A DNA stretch of 64,000 bases from Ditylenchus dipsaci (taxonomy: Eukaryota; Nematoda; Chromadorea; Rhabditida; Anguinidae), in assembly GCA_004194705.1 (NCBI GenBank), contig SADC01001192.1, positions 186,001 to 250,000 on the forward strand, read 5' to 3'. The position numbers were made by a program, and so were the translations under genes. The notes under the pieces are model-generated. The model was not told the origin of the DNA. It saw only the letters and a list, made by a program, of their open reading frames with translations, and did not search any database. Shown here piece by piece: positions 12,801 to 22,200 of the stretch (the first letter of the stretch is position 1; the number at the start of each line of letters is the position of its first letter).

Positions 12801-14541
12801 AAACAGCTCGTAAAAATCGTAATTCAATTGCAAACCAAAGATCAAAAACTAATTCTAAAACTCAAAAGTAGTCAGATTTTTCATAAATAAAATGAACACA
12901 TTTTTACAAAAAATAATCTAGCTCGATTTAGGTGAGTGACCCAGAGGTTGTGCATGCCTGGAAGACCAATGCTGTAGTGCTACGCCTGTGGATGCAACTT
13001 ATTCATAATCCAGACTCTTTATTTGATGTGCAAAGACAGACAAGTGTGGATGGCTCAATGGTGGTCGTAGGGCAGACACTTATGGACGCCTTTAGCAGGT
13101 CAGACGTGCCTCTCGGCAAAGAAAGCCCTTCCAGCAAGTTGCTGTTTGCTAAGGAGATTTCCAAGTAATTTTTCAAATATTTGAACAAATTTAAAGCAAA
13201 TTGGTCTAGATATCGTCCAATAGCAGCCCAAATGTTCAGGAGGGTGAAAAGTCAGCAAGCTAGCATTTCCAACAAACAGTTCTATGAATACATTGGTGCT
13301 ATGTCTAGGGTTTGTACAATTTTTAAGCAAGTATCCGCAAACTTTTTTTTGCAAACTTTAGACGAATACTTTTTCAAGTTAATTTTTTATAAATTACAAA
13401 AAAATAAAAAATTCAGTGGAGAGCTGATGAAATTAAGAACTTTGCTGGAATTTTTGGGATTTTGGGATTTCAATCGGGATTTCGGGATTTTATTGTTTAA
13501 CGCAATTTTGACAAGAATTGATATCTGAAAAAACTTTAGACGCTATTTGATATTTTTTATTTTTCTATGAATTAGCTGTAGCTTGTTTTGTTTTTTGTTT
13601 AACAAAATTTTGAACTGTGATCTTAATTACCGAAATTGACTAATCGGGATCCTGAAATCCTCAATTTAAGGGACTCAGGGTCGCAGTTCAAAATCCTTCA
13701 AATGAAAAATACAAAAAGCTACAGTCAATAAAAATAGACATCAAAAGTGGCATATTAAAAGCGTCTAAAATTTTCAGCTATCAATTTTCGTCAAAAAGTA
13801 CAGTCGACTCTGTCAATAACGCACACCCAAAAAGTTAGTTCCCGCCTTTTTCACGACAATCCTTTCAACCTAAATTTCGGAGCAATTTACTGGATTGGAT
13901 TCGCCAGCCTAGTGCAAAAAAATCTTTAGATTTTGCCGGTCATTTTGTGAAATACTATATTTTCATCATTTAGACCCGCAACTCTCCCAATGACGCACGC
14001 CTATTTGGGAAACATGCGTGTGTTATTGGGCGAGTTGCGGGTTCAAATGATAAAATTACAGTGTTTCACAAAAACGATGAGTAAAATTTAAATTTTTTTG
14101 CACTATGCTGGCGAATCAAATCCAGAAAATAGCTCCGAAATTAAGGTTAAAAAAAGTGTCGCACCCTAGGCGGAAACAAACTTTTTAGGGTGTGCGTTAT
14201 TGACAGAGTCGAATGTATGTCAAAAATCCAAAGTAAAATACCAAAATCTCGATTTCTGTCTCTAAATTTCTTGTTTATTCGTTTATTTTAAAAAATAACA
14301 AAAAGCAAAATCAAACACAACGATAATAACTATAACCAAATTTCAGTTTCTGGGCGAGGGTCTAAGCAGCACAACCGCTGTGGGTGAACTCCTTAACTGG
14401 GTCAAAGCTAATGGACTGCGTCTAGTAGAACTGTTGCAACAAGACCCGGTGGCAGTAAAGCACAGGTTGGGAGAACGCCTCCGACAAATCGTGCACTGCA
14501 CTATAGTTGAGCCAGAGCACATCTATGCCACTCTACAGTAG
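3404..14541 (+). CDS. Plexin (semaphorin receptor), 3' part of gene
   Basis: Exons recognised: 3404-3506, 3557-~3919, ~4280-4450, ~5637-5771, 6430-6884, 7428-8183, 8231-8406, 9048-9528, 9924-10083, 10141-10254, 11532-11908, 11962-12115, 12932-13164, 13197-13309, 14347-14541 (stop TAG at 14539). The order is PSI, linker, PSI, IPT repeats, one membrane helix, juxtamembrane helix and the plexin GAP domain. Plexins bind semaphorins outside the cell and act as GTPase-activating proteins on Rap-family GTPases inside it. The semaphorin domain and signal peptide must lie upstream of the window. The cytoplasmic exons are free of frameshifts; the ectodomain exons carry several one-base indels. The PSI-IPT arrangement (YKCS..DCSQC, then GPIEGGTLVEIKG) fits plexin A/B; I could not choose a subtype. 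Confidence 0.93.
3967..4250. mobile_element. Fold-back element in a plexin intron
   Basis: GGCATGCCGGCCCTATCCCT at the left end is repeated inverted at about 4230-4250, and the arms continue through ACAACAGGGG-type sequence and GGCCAGCGTAT blocks to a short centre near 4115. It separates the linker exon from the second PSI exon. No clear target duplication is visible. The arm block containing CCCCTGTTGTTTTTT is shared with the elements at 14802-15356 and 57035-57305. Confidence 0.75.
4547..4788. mobile_element. TACCGTA-type MITE, copy 1
   Basis: It begins TACCGTATTTCCTGTAATAA and ends with the inverse (TTATTACAGGAATACGGTA). The interior contains the family's GTGCTCAACCAAAATCT and GAAAACGC blocks, which recur near 12533, 32510, 37791 and 49322. 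No coding capacity. Confidence 0.8.
4793..5489. mobile_element. Fold-back hAT-like element with 8-bp target duplication GGTATCTT
   Basis: The termini CTACTTGGATATACC and GGTATATCCAAGTAG are inverted repeats whose arms extend for about 200 bp. GGTATCTT occurs at 4785-4792 and 5490-5497, giving an exact 8-bp target duplication. The centre (about 5030-5180) carries a GC-rich stem with GTGCGCATCT motifs and is shared with the element at 26215-27073. It was inserted partly into the end of the neighbouring TACCGTA element. Confidence 0.85.
5787..6225. mobile_element. pogo-like MITE with TA duplication
   Basis: The left end CAGTCGAAATTCGTTATAAC and right end GTTATAAGACGCTCG-type sequence ending in GACTG are inverted, flanked by TA on both sides (5785-5786 and 6226-6227). 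The CAGTC..TATAACG terminus and TA duplication fit the pogo/Tigger group. An internal block GTGTCGGACAC..GGAACGAACTT recurs in other copies (near 8905, 14155 and 41945). Confidence 0.7.
7428..8406 (+). CDS. Plexin IPT3 to IPT4, transmembrane helix and juxtamembrane helix
   Basis: 7428-8183 continues directly from the IPT3 start (NIK|GTNFDSILSAKLYLL) into IPT4 (VIEGNYLAQAATPEDYIVTV). Then comes a very hydrophobic helix at about 8011-8090 (LLKLVLLLLCALALLLLAAL) followed by WRRRNNEHE, giving a type I topology. The coiled juxtamembrane segment ends ECKQ and joins in phase to 8231-8406, which starts AFAELQTDM. That motif is strongly conserved at this place in plexins and marks entry into the cytoplasmic domain. 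The introns are 47 bp (8184-8230) and 641 bp (8407-9047). Confidence 0.92.
9048..14541 (+). CDS. Plexin cytoplasmic GAP domain exons
   Basis: 9048-9528 carries SESLVEKLFQQWLTICMYPY and KGPIDCVTGNARYSLSEQKL, matching the conserved RTESVAEKMLTNW and EKGPIDAITGEARYSLSE blocks. 9924-10254 is the GTPase-binding insert (LSCDSISQVKSKLLDLLYKN). 11532-11908 is a long, poorly conserved Ser/Asn/His-rich loop ending EVFLTRLLM. 11962-12115 gives KGTIQKFVEGFF..KYVLDFLDEEA. 12932-13309 gives WKTNAVVLRLWMQLIHNPDS and GKESPSSKLLFAKEIS. 14347-14541 is the C-terminal helical end. The VLRLW arginine aligns with the invariant GAP arginine of plexins, and an ERSTL arginine lies where the first arginine motif is expected. 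No frameshifts are visible in these exons. Confidence 0.94.
9660..9795. mobile_element. TAGGGTTG-family fold-back MITE (GAGGCCTC module)
   Basis: It begins TAAGGTTGTCGAGTCGAGGC and ends GTCGAGGCCTCGACAACCCTA. CATATTTT precedes and CATATTTC follows, an 8-bp duplication with one mismatch. The interior is built from TCGAG/CTCGA palindromes. It lies in a plexin intron. Confidence 0.8.
10285..10668. repeat. Fold-back sequence with TTTAC..GTAAACAC arms
   Basis: The left arm at about 10294-10420 (TATGTGTTTACCCCCTCAAA, later AATCTCTAGTTTCTAACTAG) pairs with 10520-10660 (GTTAGAAACTAGAGATTC, later TTTGAGGGGGTAAACACA). The right arm contains an extra GGGGTAAACACA repeat. It lies in the intron after the exon ending at 10254. 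Confidence 0.7.
10676..11093. mobile_element. TAGGGTTG-family fold-back MITE (AATACCGGTATT module)
   Basis: It begins TAGGTTGGGCGAAATGCCGG and ends GGTATTTTGCTCAACCCTA. An exact 8-bp duplication GTTTTCAC flanks it (10668-10675 and 11094-11101). The two arms are nearly identical across about 190 bp and meet at AATACCGGTATT near 10885. No coding potential. Confidence 0.88.
12533..12796. mobile_element. TACCGTA-type MITE, copy 2
   Basis: It starts TACCGTATTCCCTCTATTAA and ends AATACGAAATACGGTA. It carries the family blocks GTGTTCAACCAAAATCT and AAGAAAACGCTAAAAACAG. It lies in the plexin intron between 12115 and 12932. Confidence 0.75.
13801..14215. mobile_element. pogo-like MITE with TA duplication
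   Basis: CAGTCGACTCTGTCAATAAC opens the element and GTTATTGACAGAGTCGAATG closes it, with TA on each side. The arms share CGCACACC/GGTGTGCG and the internal GGCGGAAACAAACTT block related to the copy at 5787-6225. Confidence 0.75.
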
Positions 14542-14562
14542 GATTTAACAACAGAGAATAAT

Positions 14563-14568
14563 ATTAAA
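14563..14568 (+). terminator. Probable plexin polyadenylation signal (ATTAAA)
   Basis: ATTAAA lies 22 bases after the plexin TAG stop. It is the commonest variant of the AATAAA signal. The very short 3' UTR this implies suits a gene with tiny introns, but no transcript evidence is available here. Confidence 0.45.
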
Positions 14569-14801
14569 GCAAGAACATTTGCAAACCTCACCAACCATTA
14601 TTTTTGCTATTACGGGTAATCGTTTCTTTTATTCATATTGGTTTTTTTGTATATTATAAAAGAGCTGGCCAATTCTATAAATGCATATCACCTAACTCAG
14701 CTAAAAAAAAACTAATTTTTATTAACTTATCTTATTTTGAAGGTAATAAATACAATAACAATTATTGTAAAAAACAGTTGCTTTTATATATTTTAAGGGC
14801 G

Positions 14802-15382
14802 TCAGTTTTTAAGGATCAAATTTGAAGGAGCAAGCCCACGCTTGCTAAATTCCGCCAATTAGGCCCTATTGACCTTTAGGGGGCATTATTTTTAGCTTGG
14901 TCCCCTGTTGTCTTTTTCATAAAAAATGCCTTAGTCCCCCCCTGTCTATAATAGTTATGGTTAACACGACCACCTTCCAAACAACAGGGGGGACGAAGGT
15001 ATTTTCAAAGAAAAAACAACAGGGTGGACCAAGCTGAAAATAATGCCCCCTTAAGTCAATAGGGCCAATGCCGATGTTTCAGTTTTTAAGGATCAAATTT
15101 GAAGGAGCAAGCCCACGCTTGCTAAATTCCGCCAATTAGGCCCTATTGACCTTTAGGGGGCATTATTTTTAGCTTGGTCCCCCTGTTGTCTTTTTCATAA
15201 AAAATGCCTTAGTCCCCCCTGTCTATAATAGTTATGGTTAACACGACCACCTTCCAAACAACAGGGGGACGAAGGTATTTTCAAAGAAAAAACAACAGGG
15301 TGGACCAAGCTGAAAATAATGCCCCCTTAAGGTCAATAGGGCCAATGCCGATGTTTCAGTTTTTAAGGATCAAATTTGAAGG
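14802..15382. repeat. Tandem duplication of a 277/278-bp fold-back unit
   Basis: The sequence starting TCAGTTTTTAAGGATCAAAT recurs at 14802, 15079 and 15357, giving two nearly identical full units and the start of a third. Each unit is itself an inverted repeat: GGCCCTATTGACC..TTGGTCC at the left pairs with GGACCAAGC..GTCAATAGGGCC at the right. The unit differs mainly in G- and C-run length. It lies just 3' of the plexin gene. Confidence 0.85.
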
Positions 15383-17045
15383 GGCATGCCTACGCTTTCA
15401 AAATTCCGCCATTTCAAACAATTTTCCCAGTCATTAAACTGCTGTACGAATTTTTCAACTTGGTTTCTAACAAAACTTATACCTAAAATTAAATTCTAGA
15501 CGTTATTTTGGTTAGAAATCACGTTGAAAAATTAATGCAGAAATTCAATGATTAGGAAATTTTTTCGCTTGTGAACGCCTGTATATTGGTAAAAATACAA
15601 TTTAGCGGATCTTCTTGTGTAACAAAATCTCTACTTTATAATCTCATTTTAATGTTCTTGTGTAAATATTGGCTATTTGATAATTGAAAAAGTGTTTTAT
15701 AAAGATTTTATCGTTGCAAAATAAACTTTTAATTATTCAGCATTTATGGTGCTACCCAATAGATCAAGTAAAATTAATGTTATTAAAATGAATGTTGAAG
15801 TAGAAAGTCGGCAATTTGATTGGCACCCGGACATCGTCCATTCTAAAAAGATATTGTAGCGCGACATTGTTCATTATTTTGGGTTATGTTGAGCGACATT
15901 GTCCATTTTTCTGAATTTGTCGTCAAAATGGACAATGTCAATTCCAAAAACGAAGAAAATGTGGCGCGAAATTTTCTCTTTAAATTTTTTTTGTCGCGCG
16001 ACCAATTTTTTTAAACAGAAAATGTCCGGGCGCCGTTCAATTCTAACTTTTGTCCATCTTTTAAGTTTATCTGGAGGATCAAGAACGGTGAGTACGAAAA
16101 ACCCTTACACAACTAAAAATGTCAAAACTCGCAGAGGTGCCTGAGAAACTTCAACATCCAATTTTCTAATTCCATTGAAACCGCCAAGTTTCAGAAACTT
16201 TTGGGCAGAACAAACGATATGCTAGAATAAATGTACCAAAAACTTTTCTATTTTAGAGAATATCCTTTTTTAAATTTAATTTGCAAATAATTATGTGTAA
16301 AAGTATGTTTATTACTTTAAAATGTAAGCACTTAACATAATTAACAAGCATTTAATTTCCAAAACTGAAACATACCCGAACAAGAAGTGAATGTGGCTTT
16401 AGAATACAACAACAACATATTTGAGAGAATACAAAAATGGCAGTGACTTTGGGATTTTAGCAGAAAATAATATTTATTGGATAACAATAATTTTGCGAAG
16501 GCTCATACATTGGCACATCCATGTGGTTTTCGAGAAAAGTAATAAAATAATTATGTGAAAAAAATAAAATAACTCAAATGAGATCAATTGCAAATAAATA
16601 CAGTCAACAATATTAATTAACCGTAGAAATAGTCTATTATCTATGTCACATTATCATCCAAAGCTTGAGAAGTTATCTAAATAAAATTAATTAATTAAAA
16701 ATATTCGAGTAAAATACGACAAAATATTAGTCACTAAATAAAAATTTATGGCTCAAGTTAAATTTCAGCAACAAAGTTCTTAATTTCATCAGCTATCCAC
16801 TGAATTTTCCATATTTCATATTGGCATTTTTGTAATTTATAAAAAAATTCGATATTTAACTCGAGATCTCAGCTTAAACACGAGCTATCAAACTCCTTTC
16901 AATCATTTCAGAAATGCAGATATTTTGGTTCTTATGTGATAAGCCTTACTCCAAAAAATCAAGATCATTTTAAAAATAGGAATTTGGCAAGGAGAAAATT
17001 CCGTGGGAGAAAATTCAGCTAAATTTGAATTTTTAAAGTTCCTGC
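15383..17045. other. AT-rich intergenic DNA with weak fold-back remnants
   Basis: 15400-15560 is a decayed hairpin (CTTGGTTTCTAAC and GTTAGAAATCACGTT) related to elements at 22553, 35112 and 48184. 15805-16065 is another inverted repeat, with GGCACCCGGACAT and ATGTCCGGGCGCC at its ends. From 16066 to about 17040 I see only AT-rich DNA with no open frame of note. Confidence 0.5.
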
Positions 17046-17275
17046 TAGGGCAAAACATTAAAGTGACTTGCGTGGCGCACCGCGCAAGCTTTTATGTTTT
17101 ATATTCATAAAAGGGTGCGCAGGTTCGATCCCACCTGGTAACACGCTATTTATTTTGGATTGTTTGACAAATTATAGGGGTGAATTGAGTCGCTGATTCC
17201 GAATCTGGCGTCGAAAAAATCTAATTACCTCTAAAACTGGTCAAACAAGACAAAATAAATAGTGTGCCACTAGGC
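17045..17275 (+). repeat. tRNA-related short retroposon-like sequence
   Basis: TGGCGCACCGCGCAAGC resembles an A box and GCAGGTTCGATCCCACC is a good B box of a pol III promoter. A downstream hairpin pairs CGCTATTTATTTTG with CAAAATAAATAGTGTG. It does not fold as a complete cloverleaf, so I call it a tRNA-derived repeat and not a tRNA gene. Confidence 0.5.
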
Positions 17276-17391
17276 GAGGTCAAACCTTTTATGACCATAA
17301 ATATAAACGCTTCGCCACTGAAGCCACCTTTTCAAACCTAAATGGCTCCCACCTTTAAAGTCGATATTACTTTGTTTTAATTCACAAAAGA

Positions 17392-19275
17392 AGTACATTA
17401 GAGAGTGTATCATCATCCTCGTTGGGGTTATCGTAAACTTTGGTGGAAAGAGGCCTCTCCTGCTGCTGTTGTCGTCTGTGCATGGGTGGGGGAGGGGCAG
17501 AAGAGCCACTCTCGCCTAAAAAGTCACCAATAGTTTCAAATTACAATAATTTCTAAATTTTGCAAATACCTAATCCATCCATCTCCACATTTCTGAATAA
17601 AAAAATTATACGAAATTTTAATCATTGTACATTACATACCTAAAGGGTTTAGCCCTGTGAATTGGCTTCATGGTCAAGTAGTCAGAGTTGTTCTCAGCCC
17701 CAAAATCGGCCAACACATTCCTAGTCATGTGATCAATTCTTTGTTTTTCATGACGGATGCTCAAGGCAGCTGCTACACAGGCATTCTCAATCTTAAACAC
17801 ACCCTTTAAAATCCGTAATTTACATCATAGAAAAGGCGCAGACCAGAATTTATTTACTACAGTCGACGCTCGATATAATGTCCCTCAAGGGACCGGCCAA
17901 AATGGAACGTTTTAACGAGCGGACGTTATATCGAGCGTCGTTTTATCGAGAATACACTGTAGTCTGGCCAAAATAAGACTTTTTTCAGGACGTTAAATCG
18001 AGCTTCGTTATATCGAGCGTCCACTGTAGTTTAGCGTGAAATCTGATACTGATGGTCTCAAATATTTTAAAAATGTGCAGATGCTTTCAGACAAGCAAAG
18101 AATTTAAATATAAAAAGTGCTGGTTTCGAGCGCAAACATGTCCCTTTCTGAGAGTTTTGAAACCGATAGCTGACTATAAAAAGAATAACCTGTGAGTTAT
18201 AATCAGCTGTTTCTTGAGTGGTGGTGGGCAGGCACTGTATGCTGTCACCAAGTGGATGAGAGGATGAGGAGCAGGTAGGAGGAGAGTCATTGAAAAAATG
18301 TTCTCTGGATGTATGCCTGCTGTGCTGACCGTTCTCTGGCAGTCGCCTGCCGAACAGTCTCAACATTTCATCATTACTGCCTCCATTCAACTAAATTGGG
18401 CAATTCTAAAGCGATAATGATGTAACCAGGACATTACCTTTTGCAAATCTTCTGCTGCAGATCCATACTGTCTGTTGCTTTGGTTGTTAAGGTTTTGGTT
18501 GGAAGCAGTCTCTGACTGTTTGCGACAGTTGTTGCGTTTGCTAACTCTGTGCACACTAGCATTGCTGCTGCCCTTTTTGCTTTCCACGCAAGCCTCGTTG
18601 CTTTGGAAGGACTTGATGGAAGGCGAATTGCACCCGTTTCTCTGTATTATTCTGTGAGATTGCATAGGTCGGACCTGCAAGGTTTTTAGTCCATTTAGGG
18701 CAATATTTTTATTTGTCCTCAAAATACTTATTTTTTGTCCTAAAAATACTTTTTCTGCCCCAAAATGTTTTGCCGCAATTTTAGGGAAAATAAGTGAAAT
18801 TTGGGAGAAATAAAGTGCGTTTTCAAACAAGAGATAAATGTTTATGTAACTGACCTCAACAGTAGGTAGTCTAGCCGTAGAATTGAGGTTTTGATACATC
18901 TGTGAATTCTTAGAAAACTTGGAGGTAAGGGTGGTGGAGGTCTGTCGGCAGTGCCCTGACCTGGAGCTTGGGTTAGCCTGGGAACAAGAGGGTTGCACAC
19001 CTCCTGTTCTCTGCCACCCACCTTGCTACCACCTCCCACTTTGGTCCTTCTTCCACCCTTGTGTTGGGCTCTGCACACATATATAGCCAGACTGGAGAGC
19101 AGCACAGCCAGCAGCACTACAGCCACCAAAAGGTAGAACTCGAAGGAGTGAAGTGTGAGCAGACCGGTGTCTGGTTCTATGTTCGGCATGCGCTCAGAAC
19201 AGTAGTTGCCGTGAAATCCTTGAGAGCAGTTGCATGTGAAGGAGGAGGAAGAATCTGTATTCCTCACACAAATGC
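17392..19275 (-). CDS. FAT-like: last EGF, transmembrane helix and cytoplasmic tail
   Basis: Exons (high to low): 19275-18855, 18674-18438, 18390-18190, 17803-17640, a 23-base microexon 17592-17570, and 17515-17392. The first completes an EGF ([18 protein letters not shown]), then the helix [20 protein letters not shown] and a basic stop-transfer region. The tail has proline runs ([17 protein letters not shown]) that could bind SH3, WW or EVH1 domains, a Ser/Asn/Gln-rich middle and an acidic C-terminus ([17 protein letters not shown]). All joins keep frame except one shift between about 18935 and 19000, which by the most sensible reading falls at LPP|KFSKNSQ. No catenin-binding motif is seen. 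Confidence 0.9.
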
Positions 19276-22200
19276 CTAAAATGCCTTGCTTTTTATGGTT
19301 TGTCTTTTGGCAGCCAAATTACCGTAAGGACCGCAAGGAGATGTAAGACAAACGTCCCACTCGCCACGCATCTGGCAAGTCTTGCCAGTGAAACCCGAAG
19401 GGCATGAGCAATGGAAGTCGTTGTAGAGGTTGTGGCAAGCAATTCCATTGGGACAGGGTTGGCTAGCACACGCATTAACATCGATCTGGCAGTTAGGGCC
19501 AGTGTACCTGGTCCCACACTTACAACTGCAATTGCACATTTTTAAAAAATTTTTGGTTACTTTTTTTAAATTGTATATTATCCACGTAAGTTTGTTTTTC
19601 TTTTTCACCCATTTATCGCCTTTGGACACGAAAGTGGAAAATTCGGTGTAATCACTGTTGTACCCTTTTTCCACTTTTTGAATTTGCGCTTTTTTAAATT
19701 TTATTTATTTTTGGCTGTTAGTTGCATATTTTTTCTCTTCTTTAAACTTAGACAAAGCCTCAGGTGCAGAGTAGACCAGCACACGTTAGAACGGGCTCAA
19801 ACGTGTGGCGAACAGCGAAAAACTCAAATTGAATAAAGGTGCAAATTCAAAAAAGTGGGAAGGGGACAAAAGGCTACGAACCAAAAATTCTGTAGAAAAG
19901 AGACCTACGAATAAAAATAAATAGAAGACCTACGTGTAGGTATTTTCGATGGTTTTGTTGGGAAGGCACTGGCCTCCGTTCTTGCAGGGCACATTTAAAC
20001 ATGGCCCCATGCTCGAGGTGTCACAGCCAATAGCCACATTATGTAAGCGTAGGCCCTGCTCCGTCTTCGAAAGATCGAAGCCATCCACACTGATCCTGCC
20101 AAAACAGCCAATAATTCCTTGCTCTACCCTCAACTCTAGTTCTGAAGCCATTTCCCTGTGTTGTTGATGCTGTCTGGAGGGGGAATAAAGCCATTCTAAG
20201 GTTGGAATAGAACTGTTGTTGGTCAAGGAAAGGCGATTATCTTCATAAGGACTGCTCACTTTGGCTCCAAATGTCAGTCTAGAAAATAGAACAAGGTTGT
20301 TGCGTGCCAAAAGCAGGCTTAATTTTTTTGTAGATGTCCTACTTTTTGTAACTTTCGATTCACAAATTGTGTCGTCAACCTTGAGTTTCGTACTTTTGGG
20401 AATTTTTCAGATTTTAGCTCTAACACAGGGACCAAAGAGGGACCAGGAACTTTAGTCTTTAGAATTTTCTGTCGGTGATGTCATCTTTGCTACACGACAT
20501 ATGATTATGTAAATTTAGTTCAGAAGTTGATGCTCACAGTGAAGCTTGTCTAAACAAGTTCAGCACATCACTGCCAGGAGGACTGCTGGCTTCAGCTTTA
20601 TGCGACTCATCCACCACAATTCTGGTCTGACGACCTCTCCTAGACACTTTGAGATGATGCCACAGTCCATCGTCCACTCTCACATGGGCCAGTCGAACAA
20701 TTGCTTCACCACTGCCACAGTTCCACCGATACTCCACACAACCTTCTCTGATCTAAACAAAAATGATCAAAACATGTGATTGACTAACAACATTACTTGA
20801 AGGGTGTGGAAGTCAATAAGGCCATGACCATGCATGAGCACGCCATTGTGGCTGACTGTCTTGAAGTGGACACCTAGTTCTAGACGAGACTCCATGGAGT
20901 TGGAGATAAAAAGCTGGAAGAAGCCGTTGCCTAGGACACTTAGTTCTTGTTCTGCAAGTGGTTAACCATTAATTTGGTATTAATTTTTGACCGTGAATAG
21001 CGCCTACTTTGGGAGCAAGTGCTAGGCTCATCACAAGTAGGCACGGCACACCTCTCACCACCAAAACCAGGAGGGCAAACACAAACAAATCCACTCTCTA
21101 ATTCTTCTGATGGAATGCACATCTAAACAAAATACAATCTGCATGTATAATACCTTATGTCACAACTCAATACCGTATCTCCTCTAATCTAATTCTTCTA
21201 ACTTCAAAAAACGAGATTGTGGAATCGTGTTTTGACCCATTATGTGACTTCTCTTCTCAAGCAAGTTACCACTCATTTTGCAGCTCATCTCACTGGCCAC
21301 AATTTGGGTGGTAACTTGCCTGAGAAAAGTCTTCAAAAAGGGACCAAAACACAATGACAGAACACGATTCTGAGGAACATGGATTTTTTTATTTTCCGTT
21401 ATCGGAAGTACCTCTAGTTAGGTTTTTATGGTGCGAAAAGATTTCTGCAAATTGTTTCGGTGCAAATCGGATCTTTTTTTGTTGCAAATAGGATGTTTTT
21501 CGGTGCGAATCAAATCGTTTTTGGTGCAAATCGGATACAAAAAGATCCGATTTGCACCAAAAAAATCCTATTTGCACCAAAACTTTTTTGCAGCAAAAAG
21601 AGCCGATTTGCACTAAAAAGAAATCTTTTGCACCAGAAAAAAATCCATATCCGATTTTGAGGGCTTCAAAGGGGCCACCTTATTAGAGGAATTACGGCAT
21701 ACATGCAGTGATTCGAAAAGACAAAAGTGCCGACCGAAGCCAAAAGTGAGAAGCCAAAATTTAGCCAGACAAAACTTGGCCTTGTGTTTTTGGTCTTGGC
21801 TTTGACTTTTCCAATCACTACATACATGAATATATAATTTATCAAAAAGAGCCCAGCATTTATTGCAATTTTTAATGAAACACCTAATTTTAGGACCAAC
21901 ATATCTTGGATTTTTTCAGTACATAAAAGTTAGTGTGTTTATCGCGTAAAGTACTAACCTCTGTTTTCATGCACAATTCCTTGCTGCACTGGTTGACGGG
22001 CACATCACAATATCGACCACTATAACCCTGTCGGCAAATACACTCAAAAGTGCGTACATGACGAGGACAGACGAGGGTAGCTGAAGGAGTGTTGACTACC
22101 TCCATGTGCACATTATCCAGCCATAACCTGTCTCTGCACTCTCCCTTCTGCACACAACTGTCTCGACGACACACCTCTGAGGTCAGCGACAGAATCTTAA

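Noticed and set aside
3404..14541. Plexin as a dead pseudogene
   Set aside because: The cytoplasmic exons are fully open with conserved catalytic positions and normal splice sites. The ectodomain defects are all single bases and are shared in kind with FAT, so sequencing error is the simpler account.
21389..21660. Open frames on both strands rich in Phe-Cys-Lys-Ser-Asp (21.4-21.7 kb) and similar ones at 40.2-40.7 kb
   Set aside because: They are translations of the GTGCAAATCGGAT-type tandem arrays. The repeated peptide follows the repeat period and appears on both strands.
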